The notes below the pieces were generated by a model, which was not told the origin of the DNA, did no database searches, and saw only the letters and a program-made list of their open reading frames with translations. The position numbers and the translations under genes are program-made. A stretch of DNA of 48,969 nucleotides from a virus. The stretch lies in the IMG/VR virus record IMGVR_UViG_3300025154_000142, positions 1 through 48,969 of that record, one strand, 5' to 3'. Position 1 is the first letter of the stretch, and each line of letters starts with the position of its first letter. Shown piece by piece: positions 8,151-15,032 of this stretch.

Positions 8151-8508
8151 TAAGAAATATAAAGGAGGTAGGGCAAATCGTAAGGCGGTACGAGAGAAAC
8201 TTTGGAAGCATGGACATAGAAATTGCTTCCACTGTGGGAGGCAATTGGTGTTAGAGGTAGGGGAGGAAAACACCTTGACGGCAGACCATTTGGTGCCGTT
8301 GTCTACCTCAGGAACCAACCTTTATATCAATTTCGTGTCCGCGTGTGCAAAGTGTAATAACGATAGAATGTCAAGCATGACCGAAAAGGTTTTAAAAGAA
8401 ATAGAGAAAAGGGACCTGTGGAGTAGAATATCGAGGCATAAATTACGGCTAGAAAGGAAAAGGAGGGAAGAGCGTGGTGGAGGAGAAGCGCAGAAATCTG
8501 CCCAATAA
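8134..8508 (+). CDS. HNH endonuclease
   Basis: 124 residues. A zinc-binding CFHC (residues 31-34) is paired with CAKC later. The nuclease core is [10 protein letters not shown], an Asn in NLYINFV, then CAKCNNDR, matching the DH...N...H/N layout of the HNH family. Both ends are lysine- and arginine-rich. It could be a homing-type nuclease or a replication or packaging nuclease. It sits in the middle of the replication transcript rather than beside the terminase, which favours a free-standing homing or recombination role. Confidence 0.85.
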   Translation: MGRGANKKYKGGRANRKAVREKLWKHGHRNCFHCGRQLVLEVGEENTLTADHLVPLSTSGTNLYINFVSACAKCNNDRMSSMTEKVLKEIEKRDLWSRISRHKLRLERKRREERGGGEAQKSAQ

Positions 8509-8896
8509 GAGAAAAGGATACATACAGAAGGCCGTAATAGGGGGGCATACCCTCTACATACAAACCGGAGAGTATGAGGACGGCACCCTTGGAGAGATAT
8601 TTATTACCACTTCTAAACAAGGGGCTACGTTTAGAGGGATAATGGCCAGCTTTGCCATGGCCATATCGGTAGGATTACAACACGGAGTGCCGTTGGAAAC
8701 CTTTGCAAAGTTGTTTGTAAACACTAGATTTGAACCCAATGGGCCAGTGGACGGCAACGACAAAATAAAAATGTCCACTTCCATTGTGGACTACATCTTT
8801 AGGGAATTGTCGGCCACTTATCTTGGGAAGAAAACCTTATCTACACTGACGGAGGAAGACATTCGTGGTGACGCCCTTGGGGGCCCCGAAGAATAG
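8474..8896 (+). CDS. Free-standing NrdJ C-terminal (TSCPD-type) domain
   Basis: GTG 8474 follows AAGGAGGG with 7-base spacing; 140 residues. The body closely follows the C-terminal part of B12-dependent (class II) ribonucleotide reductase NrdJ as I recall it: [39 protein letters not shown] and [16 protein letters not shown]. Full NrdJ has 700 or more residues with the radical barrel; only the tail piece is here, and no catalytic NrdJ part lies in the window. Separate tail-domain proteins (NrdJb) exist in some bacteria. It may assist or redirect the host reductase towards deoxynucleotide supply. It overlaps the HNH gene by 35 bases. Confidence 0.75.
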   Translation: MVEEKRRNLPNKRKGYIQKAVIGGHTLYIQTGEYEDGTLGEIFITTSKQGATFRGIMASFAMAISVGLQHGVPLETFAKLFVNTRFEPNGPVDGNDKIKMSTSIVDYIFRELSATYLGKKTLSTLTEEDIRGDALGGPEE

Positions 8897-8900
8897 CCTC

Positions 8901-8930
8901 TTGACGGGATGAGTCGGGCTATGATATACT
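8901..8930 (+). promoter_or_regulatory. Strong sigma-70-type promoter, TTGACG class
   Basis: TTGACG (8901-8906), 18-base spacer, TATACT (8925-8930), preceded by TGA as at 5561. It starts 5 bases after the reductase-domain stop and is followed by a leader of about 155 bases before the gene at 9092. Confidence 0.75.
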
Positions 8931-9003
8931 GCAGAGCGTAAGGTGGGGGGAGGCCCGCCGCCTTTGAGAGGAAGCACCGAGTAGAGGAAATGTAACAAAC
9001 ATC

Positions 9004-9049
9004 CGAGACAAAGATGGACCGAAAATGGGTTCGATCTATCTTTGTCTCG
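9004..9049 (+). promoter_or_regulatory. 12-bp perfect hairpin in the leader of the 9092 gene
   Basis: CGAGACAAAGAT (9004-9015) pairs exactly with ATCTTTGTCTCG (9038-9049) around a 22-base loop that can itself fold (GACC with GGTTC). No T-run follows, so it is not a terminator. It lies between the promoter at 8901 and the ribosome site AAGGAG before 9092. It may stabilise the 5' end of the transcript or bind a regulator. Confidence 0.7.
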
Positions 9050-9091
9050 ACAAGGGCACCGGTGAAGAACCGGGCCGAAAAGGAGAAAGCG

Positions 9092-9436
9092 ATGGCGACG
9101 GCAACGAAGTCCAAGAAGTCCAAGAAGTCCAAGAAGTCCAAGGTGAAAGGTCCGAGCGACGGGAGCGTAATCAAGCGGGAGTACCCCGAGGGCAACTGCG
9201 GGGACCGTTTGGCCGACGTTCTCGGCAAGTTCCTCAAGGGCGAGGACGGCAAGATCGACCCCAAGAAGCTGGCGCAGGTGGCGAAGGACAACAACGTCGA
9301 TATGGGGCCCTTCGCCGAGCGGAACCTCGGCATGCAGCGGATGAACCTGGGGAACATCCTCCGGGGCAAGAACCGCAACGGCGAGAAGATCGTCGTGGGG
9401 AGCACCACGGTCGCCGGGCAGAAGGCGAAGGAGTAG
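9092..9436 (+). CDS. Abundant-looking basic protein with a K/S tail and MN-x-x-N-x-LRGK domain
   Basis: ATG 9092 follows AAAAGGAG; 114 residues. Residues 6-17 are a lysine-serine repeat made of a 9-base unit (AAGAAGTCC-like) repeated about four times, like histone tails. Residues 55-107 share the domain of the 5810 protein (VAK-x-N, MNLGN, LRGK). Codon use switches to GGC, AAG, ATC, GAC and CTC, unlike the neighbours, which together with the promoter and stable leader hairpin suggests very high expression. A DNA-binding or nucleoid-like role fits but is inferred. Confidence 0.75.
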   Translation: MATATKSKKSKKSKKSKVKGPSDGSVIKREYPEGNCGDRLADVLGKFLKGEDGKIDPKKLAQVAKDNNVDMGPFAERNLGMQRMNLGNILRGKNRNGEKIVVGSTTVAGQKAKE

Positions 9437-9452
9437 CGGGGAGAACGGCCCC

Positions 9453-9481
9453 TTGACGGGCCCCCAGGGCTGTGGTACCCT
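9453..9481 (+). promoter_or_regulatory. TTGACG-class promoter with GC-rich spacer
   Basis: TTGACG (9453-9458), 17-base spacer, TACCCT (9476-9481). The -10 is weak, so an activator may help. It is followed by a leader of roughly 120 bases with a small palindrome (CCTAG-TAAAC-CTAGG near 9540-9555) before the gene at 9610. Confidence 0.45.
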
Positions 9482-9609
9482 GGGGGTGGGATGAGAGGGG
9501 TGGGCCCCCTCCAACCTTGCAGTGGACCGGACCTGCCCCTAGTAAACCTAGGTGTGGCGGTCTTGGGGCCGAGTCAGGGGGGGAGGGGGCCTTTCTAAAC
9601 GAGGAAGAT

Positions 9610-9945
9610 ATGCCGGTCTTCATAACGGATTTTAACAAGAAGAACAGCAAGAATTTTTCAAGAGCCCGGAGATACGGTGTCCTGGTGCCCGTGACGAATA
9701 AACAATGTTATCCAGATGACTGGGAAGAGAAGGTGCAGGATATGGCGGCGGAAGCTGCCTCCGTTTTAAAAGACTTTAATTTCAAGGAAGACTATTTGTT
9801 GTTGGCGGGAGACCCGGCGGCAATAGCGGTGTGTGTGGCCACCGTATCAGCTATGGCGGCCACGAGAGACGAACCGGTAGCATTTAAATGTTTGAAATGG
9901 GACAGAAAGGAGGAAGGCTACTACATCATAGAAATAGAAGTATAG
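9610..9945 (+). CDS. Hypothetical protein of the replication region
   Basis: ATG 9610 behind GAGGAAG; in-frame upstream codons run through the promoter and leader and are unlikely to be used. 111 residues with an alpha/beta pattern: YGVLVPVTNK, a helix (EEKVQDMAAEAASVLKDF), LLLAGDPAAIAVCVATV and a beta C-terminus (YYIIEIEV). I recognise the layout from phage replication regions, where it has no assigned function. Confidence 0.65.
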   Translation: MPVFITDFNKKNSKNFSRARRYGVLVPVTNKQCYPDDWEEKVQDMAAEAASVLKDFNFKEDYLLLAGDPAAIAVCVATVSAMAATRDEPVAFKCLKWDRKEEGYYIIEIEV

Positions 9946-9973
9946 CGATCGCCGCTAGATAGGAGGAAGTGGA

Positions 9974-10519
9974 ATGGCCAAAAAGGTAGCAGGAAACGAC
10001 CCCACCCCGATCATTAGAGAACAATATCCGGAGATGCTGGAGGCGGTCAAAGCCGTATCCAAGGCGGCGTCCAATGCCGTAAATATACATAAGCGGGCCG
10101 TGAAGGGAAACCTTCTCGACACCGTGAAGGCGTATGTGGAGATACGCCGGGTGTCGGAAGCCATATCCGACGGGGTGAAAGTCATCAACGGAATCCTGGC
10201 ACAGTTGAAGGAGACGGAGATACCGGAGGGCATGGAGAAGGAGGGGGTGTCTTCGCTGACGCTGGACGACCCCAGCTACATGTGCCGGGTAGGGGTTTCC
10301 GTCACATTGCGGGCCAGCGTAAGAGAGAACATGAAGGAGGAGGCAATTCGGTGGCTCCGGGAAGGAAAGCTGGAGGATTACATTCAGCCCACCATCAACG
10401 CCTCGTCCCTCTCCGCTCTCGCCAGGGAGATGGCCGAGGAGAACAGAGAGCTACCGGATAACATCTTCAACGTGTTCCAACAGCACAGCACCAGCGTAAC
10501 GGCAATAAAGGGAAAATAG
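9974..10519 (+). CDS. Conserved phage protein next to the SSB-like gene
   Basis: ATG 9974 follows AGGAGGAAG; 181 residues. Long helices (about residues 18-85) precede a small beta part and a C-terminal INASSLSALAREM...ELPDNIFNV...TSVT segment that I have seen in uncharacterised phage proteins. Codon use is intermediate between its neighbours and the highly expressed set. The coiled N-terminal half suggests an oligomer. Role unknown; replication or recombination is suggested only by position. Confidence 0.65.
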   Translation: MAKKVAGNDPTPIIREQYPEMLEAVKAVSKAASNAVNIHKRAVKGNLLDTVKAYVEIRRVSEAISDGVKVINGILAQLKETEIPEGMEKEGVSSLTLDDPSYMCRVGVSVTLRASVRENMKEEAIRWLREGKLEDYIQPTINASSLSALAREMAEENRELPDNIFNVFQQHSTSVTAIKGK

Positions 10520-10548
10520 GGCCGCCTATCTTTTAAGGAGAGGAAGAA

Positions 10549-11430
10549 ATGGCAAAAGCCTCAGAAGGGAAGATAGCGAGGAAGGAAGAAGAGGGAATCC
10601 AAACCGCCGATTCGATGCCGGAGTTCATGAAGGGAGAGCAGGGCCGGGGGACGGAGATGGTAGACCCACGGGACCTGGAGCTCCCAAGACTCAAGCTGCT
10701 GCAAGACCTGTCAGATGAGCCCAAGACCTTCGATGGTGCGAAGCCGGGCATGCTGTGGCACACGGTTCTCGAGAGGGCCGTGCAACTCCCGGTGCACATC
10801 ACTCCGGTGTTCGTGGATACCCGGTACATCCTCTGGAGGCCCCGGCACATGGGGGGTGGAATCCTCGCCCGTTCCGACGATGGGCGGAGATGGTCTCCGG
10901 AGAAGGGAGAGTTCAGAATCAAGCCGACGAAGGGAAGCGAAGACGAAGTGGTCTGGCGTCTGGCTTCGACGGTGGACGCCTCCGGCCTCGCGAATTGGGG
11001 GTCTTACGACCCCCGGAATCCGAACAGCCCCCCGGCCGCTACGAAGATCATCGCGGTGGTGGCGGTAATTCTTGAGCCGGAGTACCGGGAGATGTCCCCG
11101 GTGGTCATCGCCCATCAGCGTTCTCAGATCAAAGTGGCCAGGAGGCTGGTGACGAAGATTCGAATGTCCAGAGCGCCCGCATATGGGCAGGTGCACCGGG
11201 TAGAGTCAGTTCAGGACCAGAACAACGAAGGGCAGAAATTCTTCAATTTCCGGTACACGGCCTCCGGCATCCTGCAAAGCAAGGAGGACTTCGACGCCAT
11301 GAAGGAGTTCTACGAGAAGTTCCTCAAGAGCGGGATTCAGATCCGTGACGTGGAAGGCATGCAGGGAGATGTGCCGGACGTGGCGGGGGCGGAGGACCCC
11401 GAGGCGAGCGACCCGAAGGCGAAGTACTAG
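10549..11430 (+). CDS. Putative single-stranded-DNA-binding-type phage protein
   Basis: ATG 10549 behind AAGGAGAGGAAG; 293 residues. The charged N-terminus leads to ELPRLKLLQDLSDEP, then a beta-rich core with RYILWRPRHMGGGILARSDDG and RSQIKVARRLVTKI, and an acidic C-terminus (AGAEDPEASDP), as expected of proteins that recruit partners through an acidic tail. The pattern resembles phage proteins often labelled ssDNA-binding. Codons are strongly GC-ending, so expression is probably high, as needed for coating single strands. The assignment is by resemblance and context, not by a diagnostic motif. Confidence 0.5.
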   Translation: MAKASEGKIARKEEEGIQTADSMPEFMKGEQGRGTEMVDPRDLELPRLKLLQDLSDEPKTFDGAKPGMLWHTVLERAVQLPVHITPVFVDTRYILWRPRHMGGGILARSDDGRRWSPEKGEFRIKPTKGSEDEVVWRLASTVDASGLANWGSYDPRNPNSPPAATKIIAVVAVILEPEYREMSPVVIAHQRSQIKVARRLVTKIRMSRAPAYGQVHRVESVQDQNNEGQKFFNFRYTASGILQSKEDFDAMKEFYEKFLKSGIQIRDVEGMQGDVPDVAGAEDPEASDPKAKY

Positions 11431-11470
11431 GAGGCAGGGCCCACTAGGGCGATGCGGAAGGACGCATGAG

Positions 11471-11584
11471 ATGGGTAGGGGGCGACGTACTCAAACGAGC
11501 CATGGTCGTAAAAGCAGGGTTCCTAGGGCAGGGTATGCCCGTCCGGTGATGACCTCCGGAGAGAGTTTGAGAAGCTACGCCTAA
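11471..11584 (+). CDS. Possible 37-residue basic peptide in the intergenic region
   Basis: ATG 11471 lies 8 bases after GGAAGGA; the peptide is arginine- and serine-rich (MGRGRRTQTSHGRKSRVPRA at its start). It stops just before the terminator at 11587. An alternative reading is a small untranslated RNA for 11431-11630: ATGCG at 11451-11455 can pair with CGCAT at 11462-11466. Weak evidence either way. Confidence 0.3.
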   Translation: MGRGRRTQTSHGRKSRVPRAGYARPVMTSGESLRSYA

Positions 11585-11586
11585 GC

Positions 11587-11630
11587 CCAGGCCCCGAGCC
11601 GGTATCAAGCCCGGCCCCTGGTGGTTTTTT
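11587..11630 (+). terminator. Rho-independent terminator
   Basis: CCAGG (11587-11591) pairs with CCTGG (11617-11621), with an inner GCCGG/CCGGC stem and loop, followed by TGG and six T (11625-11630). It ends the SSB-like transcript just before the ribosome site AAGGAGG of the next gene at 11631. Confidence 0.75.
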
Positions 11631-11646
11631 AAGGAGGAGATATGTG

Positions 11647-11898
11647 ATGGGTGACAAAGACGGGGCGGCTAAGCTTTTTCTGCCGATGGGTCCCGAGGAG
11701 AAGTTCCGGTTATACCTCGACCATTTCTGTGAGGCGATGGACGATTTTCTCGACCCTGAGGGTAGTACGTCTGCGGAAGAGTTGATTAAGCGGTGGTTTG
11801 AGTTCCGGGCCGTCAGAGCGGAGCTGGCGGTCGAGGCTTTGAAAGAGTTTGTGCTGTCTCATCCTCAATACGGAGGGTCCCAAGTTGTCGTTAACTGA
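11647..11898 (+). CDS. Hypothetical helical protein
   Basis: ATG 11647 (GTG 11644 also possible) follows AAGGAGG directly after the terminator; 83 residues. Mostly helical: KFRLYLDHFCEAMDDFL and EELIKRWFEFRAVRAELAVEALKEFV. No motif. First gene of the Z-DNA transcript; no promoter is obvious in the few bases between terminator and start, so read-through or the -35-like CCTTGACGGGG further down (11957) would have to serve. Confidence 0.6.
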   Translation: MGDKDGAAKLFLPMGPEEKFRLYLDHFCEAMDDFLDPEGSTSAEELIKRWFEFRAVRAELAVEALKEFVLSHPQYGGSQVVVN

Positions 11899-12085
11899 TG
11901 GTGAGCAGGAACGAATGATGAAGTTTCAGGAACTGTATGAGGAAAACGGGGAATCCTTGACGGGGTGGGACAAGGGATTCGCTGATGACATTGTGGGGAA
12001 ATTTGTGGAATATGGGGCCGAGATGTTCTTATCTCCCAACCAATGGAAGCAGGTGAACCGCATCCTAGAGAGGATGGGAGGATGA
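11885..12085 (+). CDS. Hypothetical protein before the polymerase
   Basis: The best start is TTG 11885, 7 bases after GGAGGG (11872-11877), giving 66 residues; it overlaps the upstream gene by 14 bases. The product is a helical, acidic protein with a C-terminal PNQWKQVNRILERM helix. Its stop overlaps the polymerase start (ATGA at 12082). Function unknown. Confidence 0.55.
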   Translation: MSLTDGEQERMMKFQELYEENGESLTGWDKGFADDIVGKFVEYGAEMFLSPNQWKQVNRILERMGG

Positions 12086-13929
12086 GGGCCGCCGATTCGA
12101 TGTCCATAGATAGGATGTTTAAGGCCGTCAAGGCGTCGAAAGAATTGGTTTTTGACATTGAGACGACGGGGGTGGATTGGAAACGGCATTTCGCGGTGGG
12201 GTACGTCATAACGGTCGGACTCAGGCCGGAGGACACTTACTACGTCCCTGTACGGCATGGAGGAGGCAGAAATATTTCGAAAGGGCACACTCCGGACGGG
12301 CCGGAGGACGTGGGTCCAAGGGTGCTTCCCTTTGAGAAGAGGTTTAACGCAGAGATCGCCTCGCGGACCGATCTATTGGTAGTGGGGCACCACTTAAAAT
12401 TTGATCTCCATATGGCCGCGAACCACGGCATCATCTTTAACGGTCCTCTCGAATGCACCATGGTGAATGCGGCCCTGATAGATGAGAACGTCGGGAAATA
12501 CTCTTTAGCGGATTGTGCCAAACGGGCGGGCGTGACCGCTAAATTAAAGGAAGAAATTAACCAGCACATAGCCGAAAAATTTAAGCTCGATCCGAAGGAC
12601 CGAGGCTTGATGGCGCATTATTGGAGGCTATCTGGGGACGATAAAATGGCGATAGACTACGCCTCCGGGGATGGGGTGACGACGTGGGAGCTTCATAAAT
12701 GGCAGCAGATTCAACTTGACTCCCAGGACCTTAGGCGGGTATGGGCTGTGGAATGCCGAGTCTTGCGCACATTGTTCCGCATGGAGCGGCACGGGGTGAG
12801 AGTGGATGAATCTAGGCTTCTGCAGTTGAAGGAGGAGATGGAAAAGAAGCTTGAGAAGGCACTGACCGCGCTTCCGGAGAACATGAACGTTCGGTCTGCG
12901 CCAGAGGTTAGGAAGTTTGTGCGGGACAAACTCGGCCGCACGGACTTTCCACTCACCCCGAAAGGGAACCCCAGTTTTCCCGAGCAATATCTTCTTACCT
13001 TCGAGGAAGGGCGGCGCGTGATAGCCGCCAGGAAAATTACCACCATCATAAACAGCTTTATTACTCCTACTTTGGATAGGCATTTATGGAAGGGAAGAGT
13101 ACACTGTAATTTTAATCAGCTTAAGGGAGACGAATACGGTACGGTAACAGGAAGGTTGTCTAGCGATAGCCCAAACATGCAGCAAGTACCGAAACGGGAT
13201 AAGGAACTGGCCCCCTTATTTAGATCAGTATTTGTGCCAGATGAAGGGACAAAATGGTCTACAAACGATTTTAAGCAGCAAGAGCCGGTGGTGTTTACGG
13301 AATACACTCAATGCAAGGCCCTAGTGAAGGGGTATAACTCCGACCCCCCTGTGGACATTCACTCCGTGGTGGCCAAGATGATAGGGGTGGAGCGGGACCC
13401 CACAGCTAAACGTATGAACATGGGCATGCTAAATGGGATGGGGAAGAAGCTCCTCGCAAAACATTTGGGCGTAGACATAGACGTGGCCACGGAGTATAGG
13501 GACCAATATGACCGCGCATTTCCTGAGGCAATGGCGTTCATGAAAAGCGCCGAGAGGCGGGCGGTGGCAAGGGGCTACGTTAAGACTTTCCTGGGGCGTA
13601 GGAGAAGATTCCCTCGGGGGGAATTCGCGTATAAGGCTGGTAATTCGGTGGTACAGGGATCCTCAGCGGACATCACGAAAGTAAAAATGGTGGAGATAGA
13701 TGATTATCTTAAATCCGTGGGGCGGCCATATCAGATGCTCCTGCAGGTCCATGATTCCCTCGATTGGCTGGTGGAGGAGGGGGCCAGGGGACAAACGATA
13801 AATGGTGAGTGCCTTAAAATAATGCAGGACTTCGGTCCAGACCAATTGGTGCACCTCGTACTGGTCCCTCTCCGGGTGGATGGACACGTTGGAGATAGCT
13901 GGGGTGATGCTATCTTCGGTGAGGATTGA
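12082..13929 (+). CDS. dpoZ: Family A DNA polymerase, DpoZ type
   Basis: ATG 12082; 615 residues. The N-terminal half is a 3'-5' exonuclease: D25-I-E27 (Exo I), GHHLKFD (Exo II) and YASGD (Exo III). The C-terminal half is a polymerase: motif A with D396 in NDFKQQEP (usual DYSQIELR), motif B around K443 in AKRMNMGMLNGMG, YVKTFLGRRRRFP, and motif C H557-D558-S559. Motif B has Met and Asn where Pol I has Phe762 and Tyr766, and motif C has Ser for Glu883. No 5' nuclease domain. Placed at the head of a purZ-mazZ-datZ cluster, it is very likely the polymerase that copies 2-aminoadenine DNA. Confidence 0.88.
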   Translation: MRAADSMSIDRMFKAVKASKELVFDIETTGVDWKRHFAVGYVITVGLRPEDTYYVPVRHGGGRNISKGHTPDGPEDVGPRVLPFEKRFNAEIASRTDLLVVGHHLKFDLHMAANHGIIFNGPLECTMVNAALIDENVGKYSLADCAKRAGVTAKLKEEINQHIAEKFKLDPKDRGLMAHYWRLSGDDKMAIDYASGDGVTTWELHKWQQIQLDSQDLRRVWAVECRVLRTLFRMERHGVRVDESRLLQLKEEMEKKLEKALTALPENMNVRSAPEVRKFVRDKLGRTDFPLTPKGNPSFPEQYLLTFEEGRRVIAARKITTIINSFITPTLDRHLWKGRVHCNFNQLKGDEYGTVTGRLSSDSPNMQQVPKRDKELAPLFRSVFVPDEGTKWSTNDFKQQEPVVFTEYTQCKALVKGYNSDPPVDIHSVVAKMIGVERDPTAKRMNMGMLNGMGKKLLAKHLGVDIDVATEYRDQYDRAFPEAMAFMKSAERRAVARGYVKTFLGRRRRFPRGEFAYKAGNSVVQGSSADITKVKMVEIDDYLKSVGRPYQMLLQVHDSLDWLVEEGARGQTINGECLKIMQDFGPDQLVHLVLVPLRVDGHVGDSWGDAIFGED

Positions 13930-13931
13930 GG

Positions 13932-14387
13932 GTGGCCAATAACGAATTACAGTTCCAGGGAGAGCTTATACGGGACATAAACCGCGCTGGGGGGCATGCG
14001 TTCAAAATGTCCAGTACGTATAAGGTGGGGGTAGCGGATTTGTACGTGCGCCTTCCTGCTGCCCTAAAGTGGGAGGGGTTGGAAGACTATGTGGGGTTTA
14101 TAGAGACGAAATTTACGAGAAACTTCTCAAAGTTATTAATAGTGGGGATAACCGAACTACAGAAAAAGTTCCTTAAGAGAGAACAGGACGCTGGCGGAAT
14201 GTCAGCGTGGCTCCTGTGTGTAAAGGTGGATGAAAGGGGTAGAGCGCCTTACTGGATAGCCTATGGAAGCCGGGACCTTGAGGTTAAAACGGCCTCTATA
14301 TTCGAGATAAAAGAGTTGGGCGTGATTAGGGAAGTAGGGAAACCGTGGGACGTATATAAAATAATTGAGCTCTTGGAGAGACCGTAA
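13932..14387 (+). CDS. PD-(D/E)XK-type nuclease, VRR-NUC-like
   Basis: GTG 13932 is 7 bases after GAGG; a TTG at 13926 is also possible. 151 residues. An early Gln-Gly-Glu helix (QFQGELIRDINRAGG) is followed by KVGVADLYV, VGFIETKF and a helix with a conserved Gln (ITELQKKFLKREQ), fitting the E...D...E-x-K...Q layout of small VRR-NUC and Holliday-junction-resolving nucleases. It probably cuts branched or recombining DNA during replication. It overlaps the kinase start by one base. Confidence 0.75.
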   Translation: MANNELQFQGELIRDINRAGGHAFKMSSTYKVGVADLYVRLPAALKWEGLEDYVGFIETKFTRNFSKLLIVGITELQKKFLKREQDAGGMSAWLLCVKVDERGRAPYWIAYGSRDLEVKTASIFEIKELGVIREVGKPWDVYKIIELLERP

Positions 14388-15022
14388 TGGACATAGGGCC
14401 TTATAGGACTGCCTTTGCAGCCAGTTTCAGAGGACTGACTAAGCGTACGCTGGTGGTTGCGTTTGGGGCCACGAACTCCGGAAAGACTGTATTGTGCAAT
14501 CAGTTGGAGAATGAGGGGTGGGGGGTGTATCGTACGTCAAAGATGGTGGAGAGTGGTATGAGAGTCCTCCACGCAAAGGCGGGCGGGGCGGGAAAAATGG
14601 AAAACCCCGATGCCCCAAAGGAACTTACTGTAATCTTGAGGGCCGGAGTTGAAGAAGCCATGGCTGCATGGAGGAGGTTTGATGGGGGCCACGGCATAGT
14701 GCTGGAAGGGTTCCCAAGAAATTCGATGCAAATGAATATGATAACGGATTATGTATGGGAGCGCTTTGTCGTTGGAGTCCACGTGAGAGCCCCCCTTGAG
14801 GAAATAAAGCTCCGGGCCGAGATGGAACAGGACCCATATCGGCGGGACATAGAGATGGCAAGGGCTACACAGGAAAACATCGACCTCTATGGTACGGTGG
14901 AAGAGCATTTAATAAGATTAGGAGTGGAAATGTGGCGGTATGATTGGATTCCGGACACAGGTCCGGATGAAGACTACTACATCGGGCATCGAGGGGAGTA
15001 CTTGTATTACAGGGTATCATAA
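14387..15022 (+). CDS. Adenylate-kinase-like nucleoside monophosphate kinase
   Basis: ATG 14387 follows TTGGAGAG and shares a base with the previous stop; 211 residues. The P-loop is GATNSGKT (about residues 26-33), and IVLEGFPRNSMQMNM matches the DGFPRT segment of adenylate kinases, with Arg available for the NMP site. A lid-like insertion with YRRD follows. It lies 10 bases before purZ, between polymerase and precursor genes, so it may phosphorylate the deoxynucleotide made by that pathway (dZMP) or another dNMP. The substrate is inferred from context only; it could equally be a general dNMP kinase. Confidence 0.75.
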   Translation: MDIGPYRTAFAASFRGLTKRTLVVAFGATNSGKTVLCNQLENEGWGVYRTSKMVESGMRVLHAKAGGAGKMENPDAPKELTVILRAGVEEAMAAWRRFDGGHGIVLEGFPRNSMQMNMITDYVWERFVVGVHVRAPLEEIKLRAEMEQDPYRRDIEMARATQENIDLYGTVEEHLIRLGVEMWRYDWIPDTGPDEDYYIGHRGEYLYYRVS

Positions 15023-15032
15023 AGGAGAAGGT

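Noticed and set aside
9004-9049. tRNA-like stretch with GGTTCGATC
   Set aside because: The element is one 12-bp hairpin of 46 bases with no D or anticodon arms; the T-loop-like bases lie in the hairpin loop.
11955-11985. TTGACG promoter inside the 11885 gene
   Set aside because: CCTTGACGGGG at 11955-11965 resembles the other -35 boxes, but no acceptable -10 follows at 16-19 bases.
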